Shown: positions 36,274-46,231 of the stretch, in pieces
How the letters are laid out: every line of letters begins with the position of its first letter
Position numbering within the stretch: the first letter of the stretch is position 1
DNA from: Aureimonas ureilytica
GTDB taxonomy: Bacteria; Pseudomonadota; Alphaproteobacteria; Rhizobiales; Rhizobiaceae
Direction: 5' to 3'
Length of the DNA: 64,000 bases
NCBI RefSeq assembly: GCF_001475935.1
Contig: NZ_LDQA01000041.1
Coordinates: forward strand, 1-64,000
The notes under the pieces: generated by a model
Seen by the model: the letters and a program-made list of their open reading frames with translations, nothing else
What the model was told of the DNA's origin: nothing
The model's database searches: none
Made by a program: the position numbers and the translations under genes

Positions 36274-36333
36274 CGGGGGCCCTTCGGCAGCAAGCAAAAC
36301 GGGGCGCGGCTGACCTCAAGCCAAACCGGCATC

Positions 36334-36353
36334 GCGGCGCGAAACCGCGCCGC
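36334..36353 (-). terminator. Hairpin between pncB and fpr
   Basis: GCGGCGCG and CGCGCCGC pair around AAAC, about 60 bases beyond the pncB stop on the leftward strand. A nearby run of eight A (36391-36398) becomes U8 in leftward RNA just after pncB and may add to termination. Confidence 0.4.
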
Positions 36354-36410
36354 AAACGAAATTCCCCTTCTCCTGACCCATCCTGCCCGCAAAAAAAAGG
36401 GCGTTTATTC

Positions 36411-37715
36411 TCAAACCAGCACGTCGCGCGAAATTTCCGCCTTCGTGCCGAAGATGCGGCGATAGCGCTCGATGGATTCGGGCGTGCCCGTGGCCTTGGC
36501 CGGATTGTCCGAAAGCTTCACCGCCGGACGCCCGTCCGCGTCCATGACCTTACAGACCAGCGAGATCGGATGGAGGCCTGGCGTGTCCTCCGGCGCGACG
36601 CCGCGAAAGTCGTTGGTGAGATTGGTGCCCCAGCCGAAGCTCATGCGCACCCGCCCGTCGAAATGACGATAGGTTTCCTCGATGGAATCGACATCCATGC
36701 CGTCCGAAAAGACGAGCAGCTTGTCGCGCGGATCGACGCCCTTGGAGCGCCACCACGCCATGATCGCTTCGCCGCCTTCGATCGGCGGGGCCGAGTCGGG
36801 GCGGAAACCCGTCCAGTTCGCCACCCAGCCGGGCGCGCGCTCCAGAAACGAGGCCGTGCCGAACGTGTCGGGCAGCACCACCAAGAGATTGCCGCCATAC
36901 CAGCTCTGCCACGCCTTCAGCACCTCGTAGGGCGCATCGCGAAGCTCGGCGTCGGAGCGGGCCATGGCGGCATAGACCATGGGCAGCTCGTGCGCGTTAG
37001 TGCCGATGGCTTCGAGATCGGTCTCCATGGCGAGCAAGACGTTGGACGAGCCGATGAACCGATCGCCGAGCTTTTCCTTCAGCGCTTCGACGCACCAGCG
37101 CTGCCACAGGAAGGAATGGCGGCGGCGCGTTCCGAAATCCGACATGCGGATGGCCGGCAGCTTGTCCAGCCGCTCGACCTTCTCCCACATCTTGGCCTTG
37201 GCGCGGGCATAGAGAACATCCAGCTCGAAACGGCCGTAATCCTTCATCGCGGCGCGCGAGCGAAGCTCGTTGATGATGGCGAGCGCCGGGATTTCCCACA
37301 TCATCGTGTGGGTCCAAGGGCCGTGGAACATCAGCTCGTACTGCCCGTCCCGCTTGGCGAGCTCGTAGGGCGGGAGCTGGAAATCGCGAAGCCATTCCAG
37401 GAAGGCCGGCAGGAAGATCTGCCGCTCGCCATAGAAGGAGTTACCCGCCAGCCAGATCATCTCACGCTTGGAAAAGCGTACGGAGCGGGCATAGTCGAGC
37501 TGGGCGCGCAGCTCCGCCTCGTCGATCTCGTCGGCAATGCGCACGGTCTTGGTGCGGTTGATGAGGCGGAAGGTGACCTGCGTGTTGGGGTGCAGGCCCC
37601 AGACCATCTGCAGCATCAGAAGCTTGTAGAAATCCGTGTCGAGCAGCGAGCGCACGATTGGGTCGAGCTTGAACGTGTGGTTCCACACCCGCGTTGCAAT
37701 ATCCGTGGCGACCAT
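36411..37715 (-). CDS. pncB: Nicotinate phosphoribosyltransferase
   Basis: Salvages nicotinate to nicotinate mononucleotide for NAD synthesis. The 434-residue protein shows [17 protein letters not shown] at the start, [55 protein letters not shown] and [15 protein letters not shown]. These are diagnostic of the PncB group. It is a single leftward gene, divergent from the NCS2 permease gene by about 190 bases. There is no direct tie to purine breakdown apart from nearby nucleobase transport. Confidence 0.95.
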   Translation of the reverse strand: MVATDIATRVWNHTFKLDPIVRSLLDTDFYKLLMLQMVWGLHPNTQVTFRLINRTKTVRIADEIDEAELRAQLDYARSVRFSKREMIWLAGNSFYGERQIFLPAFLEWLRDFQLPPYELAKRDGQYELMFHGPWTHTMMWEIPALAIINELRSRAAMKDYGRFELDVLYARAKAKMWEKVERLDKLPAIRMSDFGTRRRHSFLWQRWCVEALKEKLGDRFIGSSNVLLAMETDLEAIGTNAHELPMVYAAMARSDAELRDAPYEVLKAWQSWYGGNLLVVLPDTFGTASFLERAPGWVANWTGFRPDSAPPIEGGEAIMAWWRSKGVDPRDKLLVFSDGMDVDSIEETYRHFDGRVRMSFGWGTNLTNDFRGVAPEDTPGLHPISLVCKVMDADGRPAVKLSDNPAKATGTPESIERYRRIFGTKAEISRDVLV

Positions 37716-37843
37716 GACCGCCCTTTCCGATGACGCTCGTTTCGGCTTCGATGCTTAGCCGATCGAAACGAGCGATGACAGCCCGACCCTGCGGCAGGCT
37801 TATCTATGCTGCATTGCCCACTTCATACTCATGATCAAATAAC

Positions 37844-37872
37844 TTGCACAATCCTGGCGAAAGTCGTGATCT
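37844..37872 (+). promoter_or_regulatory. Weak sigma-70-like promoter before the NCS2 permease
   Basis: TTGCAC (37844-37849) and TGATCT (37867-37872) are spaced by 17 bases. The -35 box fits well and the -10 poorly. The position would give a short leader for a start at 37906. Confidence 0.25.
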
Positions 37873-37905
37873 AGTCCGGCCGTGAACCGCATGGAGCGCC
37901 CTCGC

Positions 37906-39321
37906 ATGGCTCGAACCCCGCCGCCCTCCTCCCCTCATCCCGTCGATGAGCGCCTGCCCGCCGGGCGGCTCGCGCCGCTGGCCGTGCAGCATGTTCTCGT
38001 CATGTATGCCGGCGCGGTGGCCGTGCCGCTGATCGTCGGGCGCGCCTTGCAACTGCCGCCCGAGGATGTCGCCTTTCTGATCTCGGCCGATCTCTTCGCT
38101 TGCGGCATTGCCACGATGATCCAGAGCCTCGGGCTTTGGGGCACGGGCATTCGCCTGCCGGTGATGATGGGGGTGACCTTCGCCTCGGTCGGCCCGATGC
38201 TCGCCATGGGCGCGCTGCCGGAGGTCGGGCTGCTCGGCATCTACGGCTCCGTCATCGCGGCGGGCCTGTTCGGCATTCTCGTCGCGCCCGTGGTCGGGCG
38301 CGTGTTGCCGCTGTTTCCCCCTGTCGTCACCGGCTCGATCATTCTCGTGATCGGCATTTCGCTGATGCGCGTCGGCATCAACTGGGCGGGCGGGGGCCTG
38401 CCGACACTGCCGAAGATGCTGGAAACGGGCGAGCGCGTGCAGGTGGCCAATCCCGCCTATGGCGCGCCGGAAGGCCTGTTGATGGCGGCTTTCGTGCTCC
38501 TCGTGATTCTGGCGATCCTGCGCTGGGGGCGCGGCTTCATCGCCAATGTCGCGGTTCTCGCCGGCATCGTGGCGGGCGCGGCGGTGGCAACGATGCTGGG
38601 CGCGATGCATTTCGACAAGGTGGCGGCGGCCCCCTGGTTCGGCCTCGTCCTGCCTTTTCATTTCGGCTGGCCGCAATTTCATCTCGTGCCGATCCTGACC
38701 ATGTGCCTCGTCATGATCGTGGTGATGATCGAGTCGCTCGGCATGTTTCTGGCGCTCGGCGAGATGACCGAGCGGACGCTCGACCGCAAGGCGATCACAC
38801 GCGGCCTGCGCGCCGACGGCGTCGGCACGCTGATCGGCGGCATCTTCAACACCTTCCCCTATACGTCCTTCTCGCAGAATGTGGGTCTCGTCGGCGTCAC
38901 GGGCGTCAAGTCGCGCTTCGTCACGGCGGCAGGCGGCGTCATCCTGCTTGGTCTTGGCCTCAGCCCGAAAATGGCGGCGTTGGTGGAGGCCGTGCCGGTC
39001 ACGGTGCTCGGCGGGGCGGGGCTCGTGATGTTCGGCATGGTGGCCGCGACGGGCGTTCGCATTCTCTCCGCCGTGGACTTCCGCGCCAACCGGAGCAATC
39101 TCTTCATCGTCGCCCTGTCGATCGGTTTCGGCATGATCCCGCTGGTCGCGCCCGGTTTCTTCCACCACATGCCCCGCGCCCTCCAGCCGCTTCTGGAATC
39201 GGGCATCCTGCTCGCCGCCATCGCCTCGGTCCTCCTCAACCTCTTCTTCAACCGGCTGGACGGGGCGGATGTGGCGCGCACCCGGTCCGCCGGCGTGGCC
39301 GGGGCGTCCGAGCACGTCTGA
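37906..39321 (+). CDS. NCS2-family purine/uracil permease
   Basis: An inner-membrane proton symporter for uracil, xanthine or urate. The protein is about 471 residues, with the family's LAVQHVLVMYAGAVAVPLIV, LFACGIATMIQSLGLWGTGI, RLPVMMGVTFASVGPMLAM and NTFPYTSFSQNVGLVGVTGV blocks. Of three possible starts (GTG 37882, ATG 37891, ATG 37906), the last has a GGAG nine bases ahead and is chosen. Many members with FPYTxFxQNVGL transport xanthine or urate, in line with the purine genes at 2-15 kb. Substrate remains inferred. Confidence 0.9.
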   Translation: MARTPPPSSPHPVDERLPAGRLAPLAVQHVLVMYAGAVAVPLIVGRALQLPPEDVAFLISADLFACGIATMIQSLGLWGTGIRLPVMMGVTFASVGPMLAMGALPEVGLLGIYGSVIAAGLFGILVAPVVGRVLPLFPPVVTGSIILVIGISLMRVGINWAGGGLPTLPKMLETGERVQVANPAYGAPEGLLMAAFVLLVILAILRWGRGFIANVAVLAGIVAGAAVATMLGAMHFDKVAAAPWFGLVLPFHFGWPQFHLVPILTMCLVMIVVMIESLGMFLALGEMTERTLDRKAITRGLRADGVGTLIGGIFNTFPYTSFSQNVGLVGVTGVKSRFVTAAGGVILLGLGLSPKMAALVEAVPVTVLGGAGLVMFGMVAATGVRILSAVDFRANRSNLFIVALSIGFGMIPLVAPGFFHHMPRALQPLLESGILLAAIASVLLNLFFNRLDGADVARTRSAGVAGASEHV

Positions 39322-39418
39322 GCCGGCAATGGATCGAAGACACGGGCGGGTGCGCCTCGACGGGTGCGCCTGCGCCATGCGACAAGCCGGGCGAACTCCT
39401 AGGCAAGGATCGCCCGCC

Positions 39419-40423
39419 ATGTCGCTTCGCCGCCTCGCGTTTGCCGGCCTTCTCACCGGGCTGAACCTTTCCGCTCCGCCGGCCGAGGCCGACGAGACGA
39501 GGCGACTGCAACTGCCGGTCGCCTGCGCCGTCGGGCAGGACTGTTTCGCCCAGCAATTGCCGGACATGGACCCCGGCCCCGGCGCCACCGATCCGTTCTG
39601 CGGCACGGCGGCCTATGACGGGCATGACGGGATCGACATTCGCGTCCTGTCCATGCGCGATATCGAGCGCGGCGTGCCGGTCGTGGCCGCTCTCGGCGGC
39701 ACGGTGCGGGGCGGGCGCGACGGGATGCCGGATCGGCTCGCCAACACGAAGGAATTGCGGGACGCCGTCCAATCCGTCGAATGCGGCAATGGCGTCGTGA
39801 TCGACCACGGCCAAGGCTTGGAAACGCAATATTGCCATATGCGGCGGGGCTCCGTGCGCGTGAAGCCGGGCCAGCGCGTCGAGGCCGGCCAAACACTCGG
39901 CGAGATCGGCTCGTCGGGGCTCGCCGAGTTTCCGCATGTCCACCTGTCGGTGCGCCGCAACGGCGCCAAGATCGATCCCATCTCCGGCCGCGCCGTCGGC
40001 GGCGGCTGCCTCGCTGACGATACGGAACGCGCCACGCTCTTTACCCCGGAGGCGGCGGAGCTTCTTGCGCGGCCGACGACGCAGCTTCTCGCCATGGGGC
40101 TGGCCGGCGAGGTGTTGGATTATGAGACGCTCGCCAGTGACGGCCCGCCACCGACGGCGGGCGCGAATGCGACGATGACGGTCGGCTGGGGCTGGTTCGC
40201 CAATCTCCATGGCGGAGACCGCGTGCGTTTCCAGATGACCGATCCCGCCGGGACCAAGGTTCTGGACACGCTGACGGAACCGCTGGACCGCAACAAGGCC
40301 GTTTATTCCGGCCTTGCGGGCCTGCGCCGCCCGCCCACGCCGGGCACCTGGGTTCTGGATGTCGCGGTGGAGCGCGACGGGGCCGCGCTTCTGCATCGAA
40401 CCCAGCGCATCGAAATCCGCTGA
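39419..40423 (+). CDS. M23-family peptidase (LytM-type), secreted
   Basis: A 334-residue protein with a probable signal peptide (MSLRRLAFAGLLTGLNLSAP, PPAEAD). The M23 zinc site is present: HDGIDIRV for the first His/Asp, ECGNGVVIDHGQGLETQYCH and the HVHLSVRRNG HxH. The first motif, YDGHDGIDIRVLS, has the expected spacing. About 130 further residues at the C-terminus (WGWFANLHGGDRVRF, TWVLDVAV) form a beta-rich domain without assigned role. M23 enzymes cut peptidoglycan peptide bridges or act as division activators. ATG 39419 is preceded by AGGCAAGG. Confidence 0.85.
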   Translation: MSLRRLAFAGLLTGLNLSAPPAEADETRRLQLPVACAVGQDCFAQQLPDMDPGPGATDPFCGTAAYDGHDGIDIRVLSMRDIERGVPVVAALGGTVRGGRDGMPDRLANTKELRDAVQSVECGNGVVIDHGQGLETQYCHMRRGSVRVKPGQRVEAGQTLGEIGSSGLAEFPHVHLSVRRNGAKIDPISGRAVGGGCLADDTERATLFTPEAAELLARPTTQLLAMGLAGEVLDYETLASDGPPPTAGANATMTVGWGWFANLHGGDRVRFQMTDPAGTKVLDTLTEPLDRNKAVYSGLAGLRRPPTPGTWVLDVAVERDGAALLHRTQRIEIR

Positions 40424-40520
40424 CGGGCCCCGGCTTCGCGCGTGACAAGCGCGCGGGGCTGACGCAGTCTGTCCGCCGACGCCGCCCGGTCTCGCGCGGC
40501 TTTCGGTCAGGAGACGCGCC

Positions 40521-42251
40521 ATGTTTCGTCGGACCCGCCTTTCCCTGCTTCTTTGCCTGACGGTTCTGCCGGTCTTTCCGGCGGGAGCCGCCTCCCCCGC
40601 CCCGGTCGCCGCCGAGCATGGCATGGTCGTCACCGCCCAGCGCCTCGCGTCCGAGATCGGCGTCGAGGTGTTGCGCTCGGGCGGCAATGCGGTGGATGCG
40701 GCGGTGGCGGTCGGCTATGCGCTCGCCGTGGTCTATCCGACCGCCGGCAATCTCGGCGGCGGCGGTTTCATGACGCTGCGCCTGAAGGACGGCACCGCGC
40801 GCTTCATCGACTTTCGCGAACGCGCGCCGGGCAAGGCCACCAAGGACATGTATCTGGATGCCAAGGGCGATCCGGTTCCCGGCCTTTCGACCGATGGCTA
40901 TCTCGCGGTCGGCGTGCCCAGCTCGGTCGCCGGCTTCGAACATGCGCGCGAGCATTTCGGCACCAAGGACCGCGCGGCGCTGCTTGCCCCCGCGATCCGC
41001 CTCGCGCGCGACGGCTTCGAGCTGTCGCCCGGCGATGTCGCGAGCTTCGCGGAGGGAAATGCCGATCTTGCCAAGGACCCGGCGGCGGCGGCGATCTTCC
41101 TGAAGAACGGCACGGAGCCTTATGGCGCGGGCGAGAAGCTGGTGCAGAGCGACCTCGCCGGCACGCTGGAGGCCATCGCCCAACGCGGACCGGACGGGTT
41201 CTACAAGGGTGCGGCGGCCGAGGCCATCGCGCAGGCCAGCGCAGCGCATGGCGGTATTCTGGAGCGGAGCGATTTCGAGGCTTACAAGGTTCGTGAACTC
41301 GATCCTGTCCGCTGCGACTATCGCGGCTATGAGATCATTTCCTCGCCGCCGCCCAGCTCCGGCGGCGTGGTGATCTGCGAAATCCTCAATATTCTGGAAG
41401 CCTATCCGCTGAGCTATACCGGCTATGGCTCGGCCGAGACGGTGCATCTGATGGCGGAGGCCATGCGGCAGGCCTTCGTGGACCGCAATTCGGCGCTGGG
41501 CGACCCGGACTTCGTGAAGAACCCGACCGAGACGCTGCTCTCGCAAGCCTATGCCGACAAGGTTCGCGCCCGCATCGACCCCAACCGTGCCGGTGTCTCG
41601 GCCTCGATGAAGCCGGTCGGAGCGGAAAGCCACGAGACGACGCATTATTCCATCATCGACAAGGACGGAAACGCCGTCGCCGTGACCTACACGCTCAACG
41701 GCGCCTTTGGCGCGCGCGTGGTCGCGCCCGGCACGGGCGTTCTCCTGAACAACGAGATGGACGATTTCACGCAGAAACCGGGCGTGCCCAATCTCTATGG
41801 GCTGGTGCAGGGCGAGGCCAATGCCATCGCGCCCGGCAAGACGCCGCTGTCTTCCATGAGCCCGACGATCATCACGCAGAAGGGCGAGCCCGTCATGGTG
41901 ATCGGCTCGCCCGGTGGCTCGCGCATCATCACCATCGTCGCGGAAGCCATCATGAACGTGGTGGATCACGGCATGGATATTCAGGAAGCGGTGGACGCGC
42001 CGCGCATCCACCATCAATGGCAGCCCGACCGAATCACGATGGAACCCCGCGCCCTCTCGCCCGACACGATCCGGCTTCTCGCCGCCAAGGGCCATGTGGT
42101 GCGTGAAGACCCGAACTGGCCGGTCTGGGGCGAGGCGGCGGGCATCCTCGTGGGAGGCCCGAGTCTCGCCAAGCGCGATCCGCAAAGCCCCAACCGCTTC
42201 TTCGGCGCCATGGACGCGCGGGCCGGCGCGGGGGCAGCCATCGGCTACTGA
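40521..42251 (+). CDS. ggt: Gamma-glutamyltransferase
   Basis: A periplasmic N-terminal nucleophile enzyme that hydrolyses glutathione or transfers gamma-glutamyl groups. It has 576 residues, with a signal peptide (MFRRTRLSLLLCLTVLPVF, GAAS). The conserved GNAVDAAVAVGYALAVVYP, GGGGFMTLRL and RERAPGKA near the start, and the autoprocessing site ETTHYSIIDKDGNAVAVTYT with nucleophile Thr373, show an active precursor. The small-subunit motif SMSPTI and GSPGGSRI are present. It stands alone between the M23 peptidase and the BrkB-type gene. Confidence 0.95.
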   Translation: MFRRTRLSLLLCLTVLPVFPAGAASPAPVAAEHGMVVTAQRLASEIGVEVLRSGGNAVDAAVAVGYALAVVYPTAGNLGGGGFMTLRLKDGTARFIDFRERAPGKATKDMYLDAKGDPVPGLSTDGYLAVGVPSSVAGFEHAREHFGTKDRAALLAPAIRLARDGFELSPGDVASFAEGNADLAKDPAAAAIFLKNGTEPYGAGEKLVQSDLAGTLEAIAQRGPDGFYKGAAAEAIAQASAAHGGILERSDFEAYKVRELDPVRCDYRGYEIISSPPPSSGGVVICEILNILEAYPLSYTGYGSAETVHLMAEAMRQAFVDRNSALGDPDFVKNPTETLLSQAYADKVRARIDPNRAGVSASMKPVGAESHETTHYSIIDKDGNAVAVTYTLNGAFGARVVAPGTGVLLNNEMDDFTQKPGVPNLYGLVQGEANAIAPGKTPLSSMSPTIITQKGEPVMVIGSPGGSRIITIVAEAIMNVVDHGMDIQEAVDAPRIHHQWQPDRITMEPRALSPDTIRLLAAKGHVVREDPNWPVWGEAAGILVGGPSLAKRDPQSPNRFFGAMDARAGAGAAIGY

Positions 42252-42387
42252 CGCCCCCGCGAGCCGCCATCCTTTTGCCACGACTTCGCCCCCTGAGGAT
42301 CGCAAAGCCGCTTCGCCGCGTTTGCCCTTCTGAGGGCGGCGAAGCTGCGCCGGCCTCGCGGAAGAGCAGCGAGGGGCGCGAAGGGCG

Positions 42388-43551
42388 ATGAGCGGAGACA
42401 CGCAGCGGAAACATTCGGCGACGGGGGACATCATCCTCGGCCTCGCCTCGGCGGGCGCGCTGACCGTCCTGGGCTTCATCGCCGGCAAGTCGGGTGGGGC
42501 GCGCGAGCGCGGCTGGCCCGGCGAGGCGGGCGGCAAGGACGCCTCCGCCGCCTGGTCCGACGATCCGGCCTCGGGCCAGAGCGGGAAAACGTCGGTGGCC
42601 ATGGGCGACAGCGCGCACGGGCGCGCGGCGCGGAAGCCGACGGCCATTCCGGCCAAGGGCTGGAAGGACGTTCTGTGGCGCACCTATGAGGAATTCTCGA
42701 ACGACCGGCTGATGCTGGTCGCCGCCGGCGTCACCTTCTACGTGCTCCTGGCGCTGTTTCCCGCCATCACCGCCTTCATCTCGATCTATGGTCTGTTCAG
42801 CGATCCGGCCAGCGTGCGCGATCAGTTGCAGGGCCTTCAAGGCGTTCTGCCCGGCGGCGCGCTCCAGATCATCGGCGAGCAGTTGCAGCGCATCACCTCG
42901 CAGGAAAGCGCCAAGCTGGGCTTTGGCATGATCTTCGGCCTCGGCGTCGCGCTCTGGAGCGCCAATGCCGGGATGAAGACGCTCTTCGACGCCATGAACA
43001 TCGTCTACGAGGAAGAGGAAAAGCGCGGCTTCATCAAGCTGACCCTCATCACGCTCGGCTTCACGCTCGGCACGATCGTCGCGCTTATCGTCGCGCTGAC
43101 GGGCGTCGTCGTCCTGCCGATCGTCCTGGAGTTTCTGCATCTCGGCAGTCTGGAAACCGTGCTTCTGGTTCTGCGCTGGCCGATCCTGCTCGTGCTCGTC
43201 GCGCTCGGGCTTTCGATCATCTACCGCGTCGGCCCCAGCCGCTCGGCCGCGCGCTGGCGCTGGATTGCGCCGGGCAGCCTGTTCGCCGCCGCGCTCTGGG
43301 TCGTGTTCTCCCTGCTCTTCTCCTGGTACGCCCAGAATTTCGGCTCCTATGACGAGACCTATGGCTCGCTCGGCGCGGCCATCGGCTTCATGACCTGGAT
43401 CTGGATTTCCACCATCGTGGTGCTGATCGGGGCCGAGCTGAACGCCGAGATGGAGCATCAGACGGCGATCGATTCCACCACCCACGCCGCCCGCCCCATG
43501 GGCCAGCGCGGCGCGACCATGGCCGACACGCTGGGCGAGACGAAGGGCTGA
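42388..43551 (+). CDS. YihY/virulence factor BrkB-family membrane protein
   Basis: A 387-residue membrane protein. The first 90 residues are polar and Gly/Lys-rich after one hydrophobic stretch. The BrkB domain follows (DRLMLVAAGVTFYVLLALFP, LGFGMIFGLGVALWSANAGM, ALFNIVYEEEEKRGFIK-like region, FGSYDETYGSLGAAIGFMTW, IWISTIVVLIGAELNAEMEH). Family members have six helices and an unsettled role; earlier annotation as RNase BN was wrong. ATG 42388 has a weak AAGGG ahead of it. Confidence 0.88.
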   Translation: MSGDTQRKHSATGDIILGLASAGALTVLGFIAGKSGGARERGWPGEAGGKDASAAWSDDPASGQSGKTSVAMGDSAHGRAARKPTAIPAKGWKDVLWRTYEEFSNDRLMLVAAGVTFYVLLALFPAITAFISIYGLFSDPASVRDQLQGLQGVLPGGALQIIGEQLQRITSQESAKLGFGMIFGLGVALWSANAGMKTLFDAMNIVYEEEEKRGFIKLTLITLGFTLGTIVALIVALTGVVVLPIVLEFLHLGSLETVLLVLRWPILLVLVALGLSIIYRVGPSRSAARWRWIAPGSLFAAALWVVFSLLFSWYAQNFGSYDETYGSLGAAIGFMTWIWISTIVVLIGAELNAEMEHQTAIDSTTHAARPMGQRGATMADTLGETKG

Positions 43552-43721
43552 TACTGCCTTCGGTGTCGTTCGCCACCCAAACGAACTCTCAGGAACTGGA
43601 CTTCGAAACCTCCGGTTAAGCTTGAAGAGAGCGCAACGGCGGCCCGGCTTCGCTTCGATCCCCCGAAGGAGCCGGGCCACATCGCCAAGCGCCCTCCCCC
43701 GCAGCCTGAGAGGAGATTTCC

Positions 43722-44891
43722 ATGAAAGCGCTGACCTGGCACGGAAAGAGCGACATCCGCTGCGAAAGCGTGCCCGATCCCCGGATCGAGGACGCGCAGG
43801 ACGTCATCATCAAGGTGACGTCCTGCGCCATCTGCGGCTCCGATCTGCATATCTATGACGGCGTGATCCCCGACATGCATTCGGGCGATATCGTCGGCCA
43901 CGAGACGATGGGCGAGGTCGTCGAGGTCGGCTCGGGCACCAAAAACCTCAAGGTCGGCGACCGGGTGGTCGTGCCCTTCACCATTTCCTGCGGCGAGTGC
44001 TTCTTCTGCAAGCGCGGCTTCTTCTCGGCTTGCGAGCGCTCCAACCCAGACAAGGCCAAGGCCGAAAAGCTCTGGGGCCATTCGCCCGCCGGCCTGTTCG
44101 GCTATTCGCATCTCTTGGGCGGCTATCCCGGCGGGCAGGCGGAATACCTACGCGTGCCCTATGCCGATGTCGGGCCGATCAAGGTGCCGGACGGACTCAC
44201 CGACGAGCAGGTTCTCTTCCTCTCCGACATTTTCCCGACCGGCTACATGGCGGCCGATTTCTGCGACATCCAGCCGGGCGACACGATCGCCGTCTGGGGT
44301 TGCGGCCCGGTCGGCCAGATGGCGATCAAGAGCGCGTTCCTGCTCGGCGCCGAGCGCGTCATCGCGATCGACACGGTGCCCGAGCGTCTGGCGATGGCCC
44401 AGGCCAGCGGCGCGATCACGCTGAACTTCATGGACGAGGATATCTACGACCGCATCCAGGACCTCACCAACGGGCGCGGCGCGGATGCGTCGATCGATGC
44501 GGTGGGGTCCGAAGCGCATGGCATGGCCTCGTTCGACTCGTTGATCGACCGGGTGAAACAGGCGACCTTCATGGGCACCGACCGGCCGCATGTTCTGCGT
44601 CAGGCCATTCACTGCACCCGCAATTTCGGCACGGTTTCGATCGTCGGCGTCTATGGCGGTTTCGTGGACAAGATCCCGATGGGCTCGGCCATCAATCGCG
44701 GCCTGACCTTCCGCATGGCGCAGACGCCCGTGCAGCGCTACCTGCCGCTTTTGATGGAGCGCATCGTGAAGGGCGAGATCGATCCGTCCTTCGTGATCAC
44801 CCATACGGGCACGCTGGAGGACGGGCCGGATCTCTACAAGACATTCCGCGACAAGCAGGATTCCTGCATCAAGGTGGTGCTGAAGCCATGA
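43722..44891 (+). CDS. Zinc-dependent alcohol dehydrogenase (formaldehyde-dehydrogenase-like)
   Basis: A medium-chain dehydrogenase of 389 residues. Catalytic zinc ligands begin in [15 protein letters not shown] and [12 protein letters not shown], and the structural zinc site is the four-Cys loop [19 protein letters not shown] binding is at [15 protein letters not shown]. The fold resembles glutathione-independent formaldehyde dehydrogenases, but substrate is not fixed by sequence. A strong AGGAGA lies just before ATG 43722. The stop overlaps the SDR start, so it leads a three-gene operon with an SDR and a DUF1810 protein. Confidence 0.88.
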   Translation: MKALTWHGKSDIRCESVPDPRIEDAQDVIIKVTSCAICGSDLHIYDGVIPDMHSGDIVGHETMGEVVEVGSGTKNLKVGDRVVVPFTISCGECFFCKRGFFSACERSNPDKAKAEKLWGHSPAGLFGYSHLLGGYPGGQAEYLRVPYADVGPIKVPDGLTDEQVLFLSDIFPTGYMAADFCDIQPGDTIAVWGCGPVGQMAIKSAFLLGAERVIAIDTVPERLAMAQASGAITLNFMDEDIYDRIQDLTNGRGADASIDAVGSEAHGMASFDSLIDRVKQATFMGTDRPHVLRQAIHCTRNFGTVSIVGVYGGFVDKIPMGSAINRGLTFRMAQTPVQRYLPLLMERIVKGEIDPSFVITHTGTLEDGPDLYKTFRDKQDSCIKVVLKP

Positions 44892-45691
44892 GCGAGACCA
44901 TGGATTCGCAGAGCCGTCCGCTCGCCGTTGTCACCGGCGCATCCAGCGGCATCGGGCTGGAACTGGCGCGCCTTTGCGCGGCCGACGGGTTCGATCTCGT
45001 CATCGCCGCCGACGAGGTCGAGATCGAGACGGTGGCCACCGAGCTGCGGCGCTCAGGCGTCGCGGTCAAGGCCGTGACCGCCGATCTCTCCAGCCTGGAA
45101 GGCGTCGGGCAGCTCGTCGCCGCGATTGGAGAGCGCCCGGTGCATTCTCTCTTCGCCAATGCGGGCCAGGCGCTCGGCAAGGGCTTTCTGGATCAGAACC
45201 TCGACCGCGCGCTGGAGATGGTGAACACCAACATCACCGGCACGCTGGCGCTCATCCATCACGTCGGCAACACCATGCGGGCGCGGGGCGAAGGGCATAT
45301 CCTGATCACGGGCTCCATTGCCGGCTTCATGCCGGGGGCCTTCATGGCGGTCTACAACGGCACGAAAGCCTTCCTGAACAGCTTCTCCTTCGCGCTGCGC
45401 AACGAGCTGAAGGGCACGGGCGTCACCGTATCCTGTCTCATGCCGGGGCCGACCGACACGGAGATCTTCGCGCGCGGCGACATGCTGGACACGAGCATGG
45501 CGCGGGATGTGCCGAAGGAAGACCCCGCCAAGGTCGCGCGCACCGGCTACGAGGCGCTGAAGAAGGGCGAGGGGGACGTGGTGAGCGGCTGGTCGAACAA
45601 GATTCAGGCCGCGCTCGCCAATGTCACGCCTGCCGCGATGCTGGCGGAGATGAACCGCAAGCTGGCCGAACCGGGCTCGGCCAAGACATGA
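44888..45691 (+). CDS. SDR-family oxidoreductase
   Basis: A 267-residue short-chain dehydrogenase. The cofactor motif is [16 protein letters not shown], then [14 protein letters not shown], the catalytic serine in [13 protein letters not shown] and Tyr/Lys in [11 protein letters not shown]. The ATG overlaps the alcohol dehydrogenase stop by 4 bases, and the stop overlaps DUF1810, so the three genes are coupled. A larger open frame upstream is only a shadow. Substrate unknown; the pair with a zinc dehydrogenase suggests linked alcohol/ketone steps. Confidence 0.9.
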   Translation: MSETMDSQSRPLAVVTGASSGIGLELARLCAADGFDLVIAADEVEIETVATELRRSGVAVKAVTADLSSLEGVGQLVAAIGERPVHSLFANAGQALGKGFLDQNLDRALEMVNTNITGTLALIHHVGNTMRARGEGHILITGSIAGFMPGAFMAVYNGTKAFLNSFSFALRNELKGTGVTVSCLMPGPTDTEIFARGDMLDTSMARDVPKEDPAKVARTGYEALKKGEGDVVSGWSNKIQAALANVTPAAMLAEMNRKLAEPGSAKT

Positions 45692-46134
45692 GCGGCGCGA
45701 GCCCTGAAGCCGATCCGTTCGATCTCGGTCGGTTTCTCTCGGCGCAGGAGACGACCCAGGCCCGAGCCCTCGCCGAACTCCGACGCGGGCGCAAGGAAAG
45801 CCATTGGATGTGGTTCGTCTTTCCGCAACTCGCGGGGCTGGGGCGCAGCGAAACGGCGCGCCATTACGCGATCCGCTCGCTGGCCGAAGCGCGCGCCTAT
45901 CTCGCCCATCCTGTGCTCGGTCCCCGACTGCGCGAGGCCGTGGCGGCCGCCATGGCGTCGGGCGTCGCCTCGCCCCGCGCCCTGTTCGGCTCGCCCGACG
46001 ACATGAAGCTGCGCTCCTCGCTGACGCTGTTTCGCGAGGCGGCCGAGGGCAATGAGGCGCAAGCCTTCGAGGAGGCGCTGGCGCGCTTCTTCGGCGGCGA
46101 AGCGGACGAGGAAACGCTGAAGCGGCTGGGCTGA
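45688..46134 (+). CDS. DUF1810-family protein
   Basis: A 148-residue protein of the DUF1810 (YPIP-like) family. The family block RRGRKESHWMWFVFPQLAGL, then YAIRSLAEARAYLAHPVLGP, DMKLRSSLTLFREAAEG and the C-terminal LARFFGGEADEETLKRLG are all present. Its function is unknown; the fold is likely all-alpha and cytosolic. It is the last of the dehydrogenase-SDR-DUF1810 operon, with a 4-base overlap to the SDR. Confidence 0.9.
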   Translation: MSGASPEADPFDLGRFLSAQETTQARALAELRRGRKESHWMWFVFPQLAGLGRSETARHYAIRSLAEARAYLAHPVLGPRLREAVAAAMASGVASPRALFGSPDDMKLRSSLTLFREAAEGNEAQAFEEALARFFGGEADEETLKRLG

Positions 46135-46231
46135 CGGCCGCTTCACGTTGCCGCGAGAGAGGGCCGAGCCGGCGAACCCCGGCGCACCTTCGCCATTGTG
46201 ACCTCGTGGCGCAAGGATGAGGGACGAGACG

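Noticed and set aside
37716-37905. Possible purine-responsive riboswitch before the NCS2 permease
   Set aside because: No conserved junction or paired core of the purine or xanthine riboswitch classes could be traced by eye; the leader is short.
37804-42683. Very long antisense open frames, for example 37804-39606 and 40041-42683 on the minus strand
   Set aside because: They are shadows of high-GC coding genes (NCS2 permease, M23 peptidase, gamma-glutamyltransferase), with Arg/His/Asp-rich sequence and no known domains.
43722-44891. Reading the zinc dehydrogenase as glutathione-dependent formaldehyde dehydrogenase
   Set aside because: The class III (FrmA/AdhC) pattern is not evident and the sequence resembles the broader formaldehyde-dehydrogenase-like group, so a specific substrate is not claimed.
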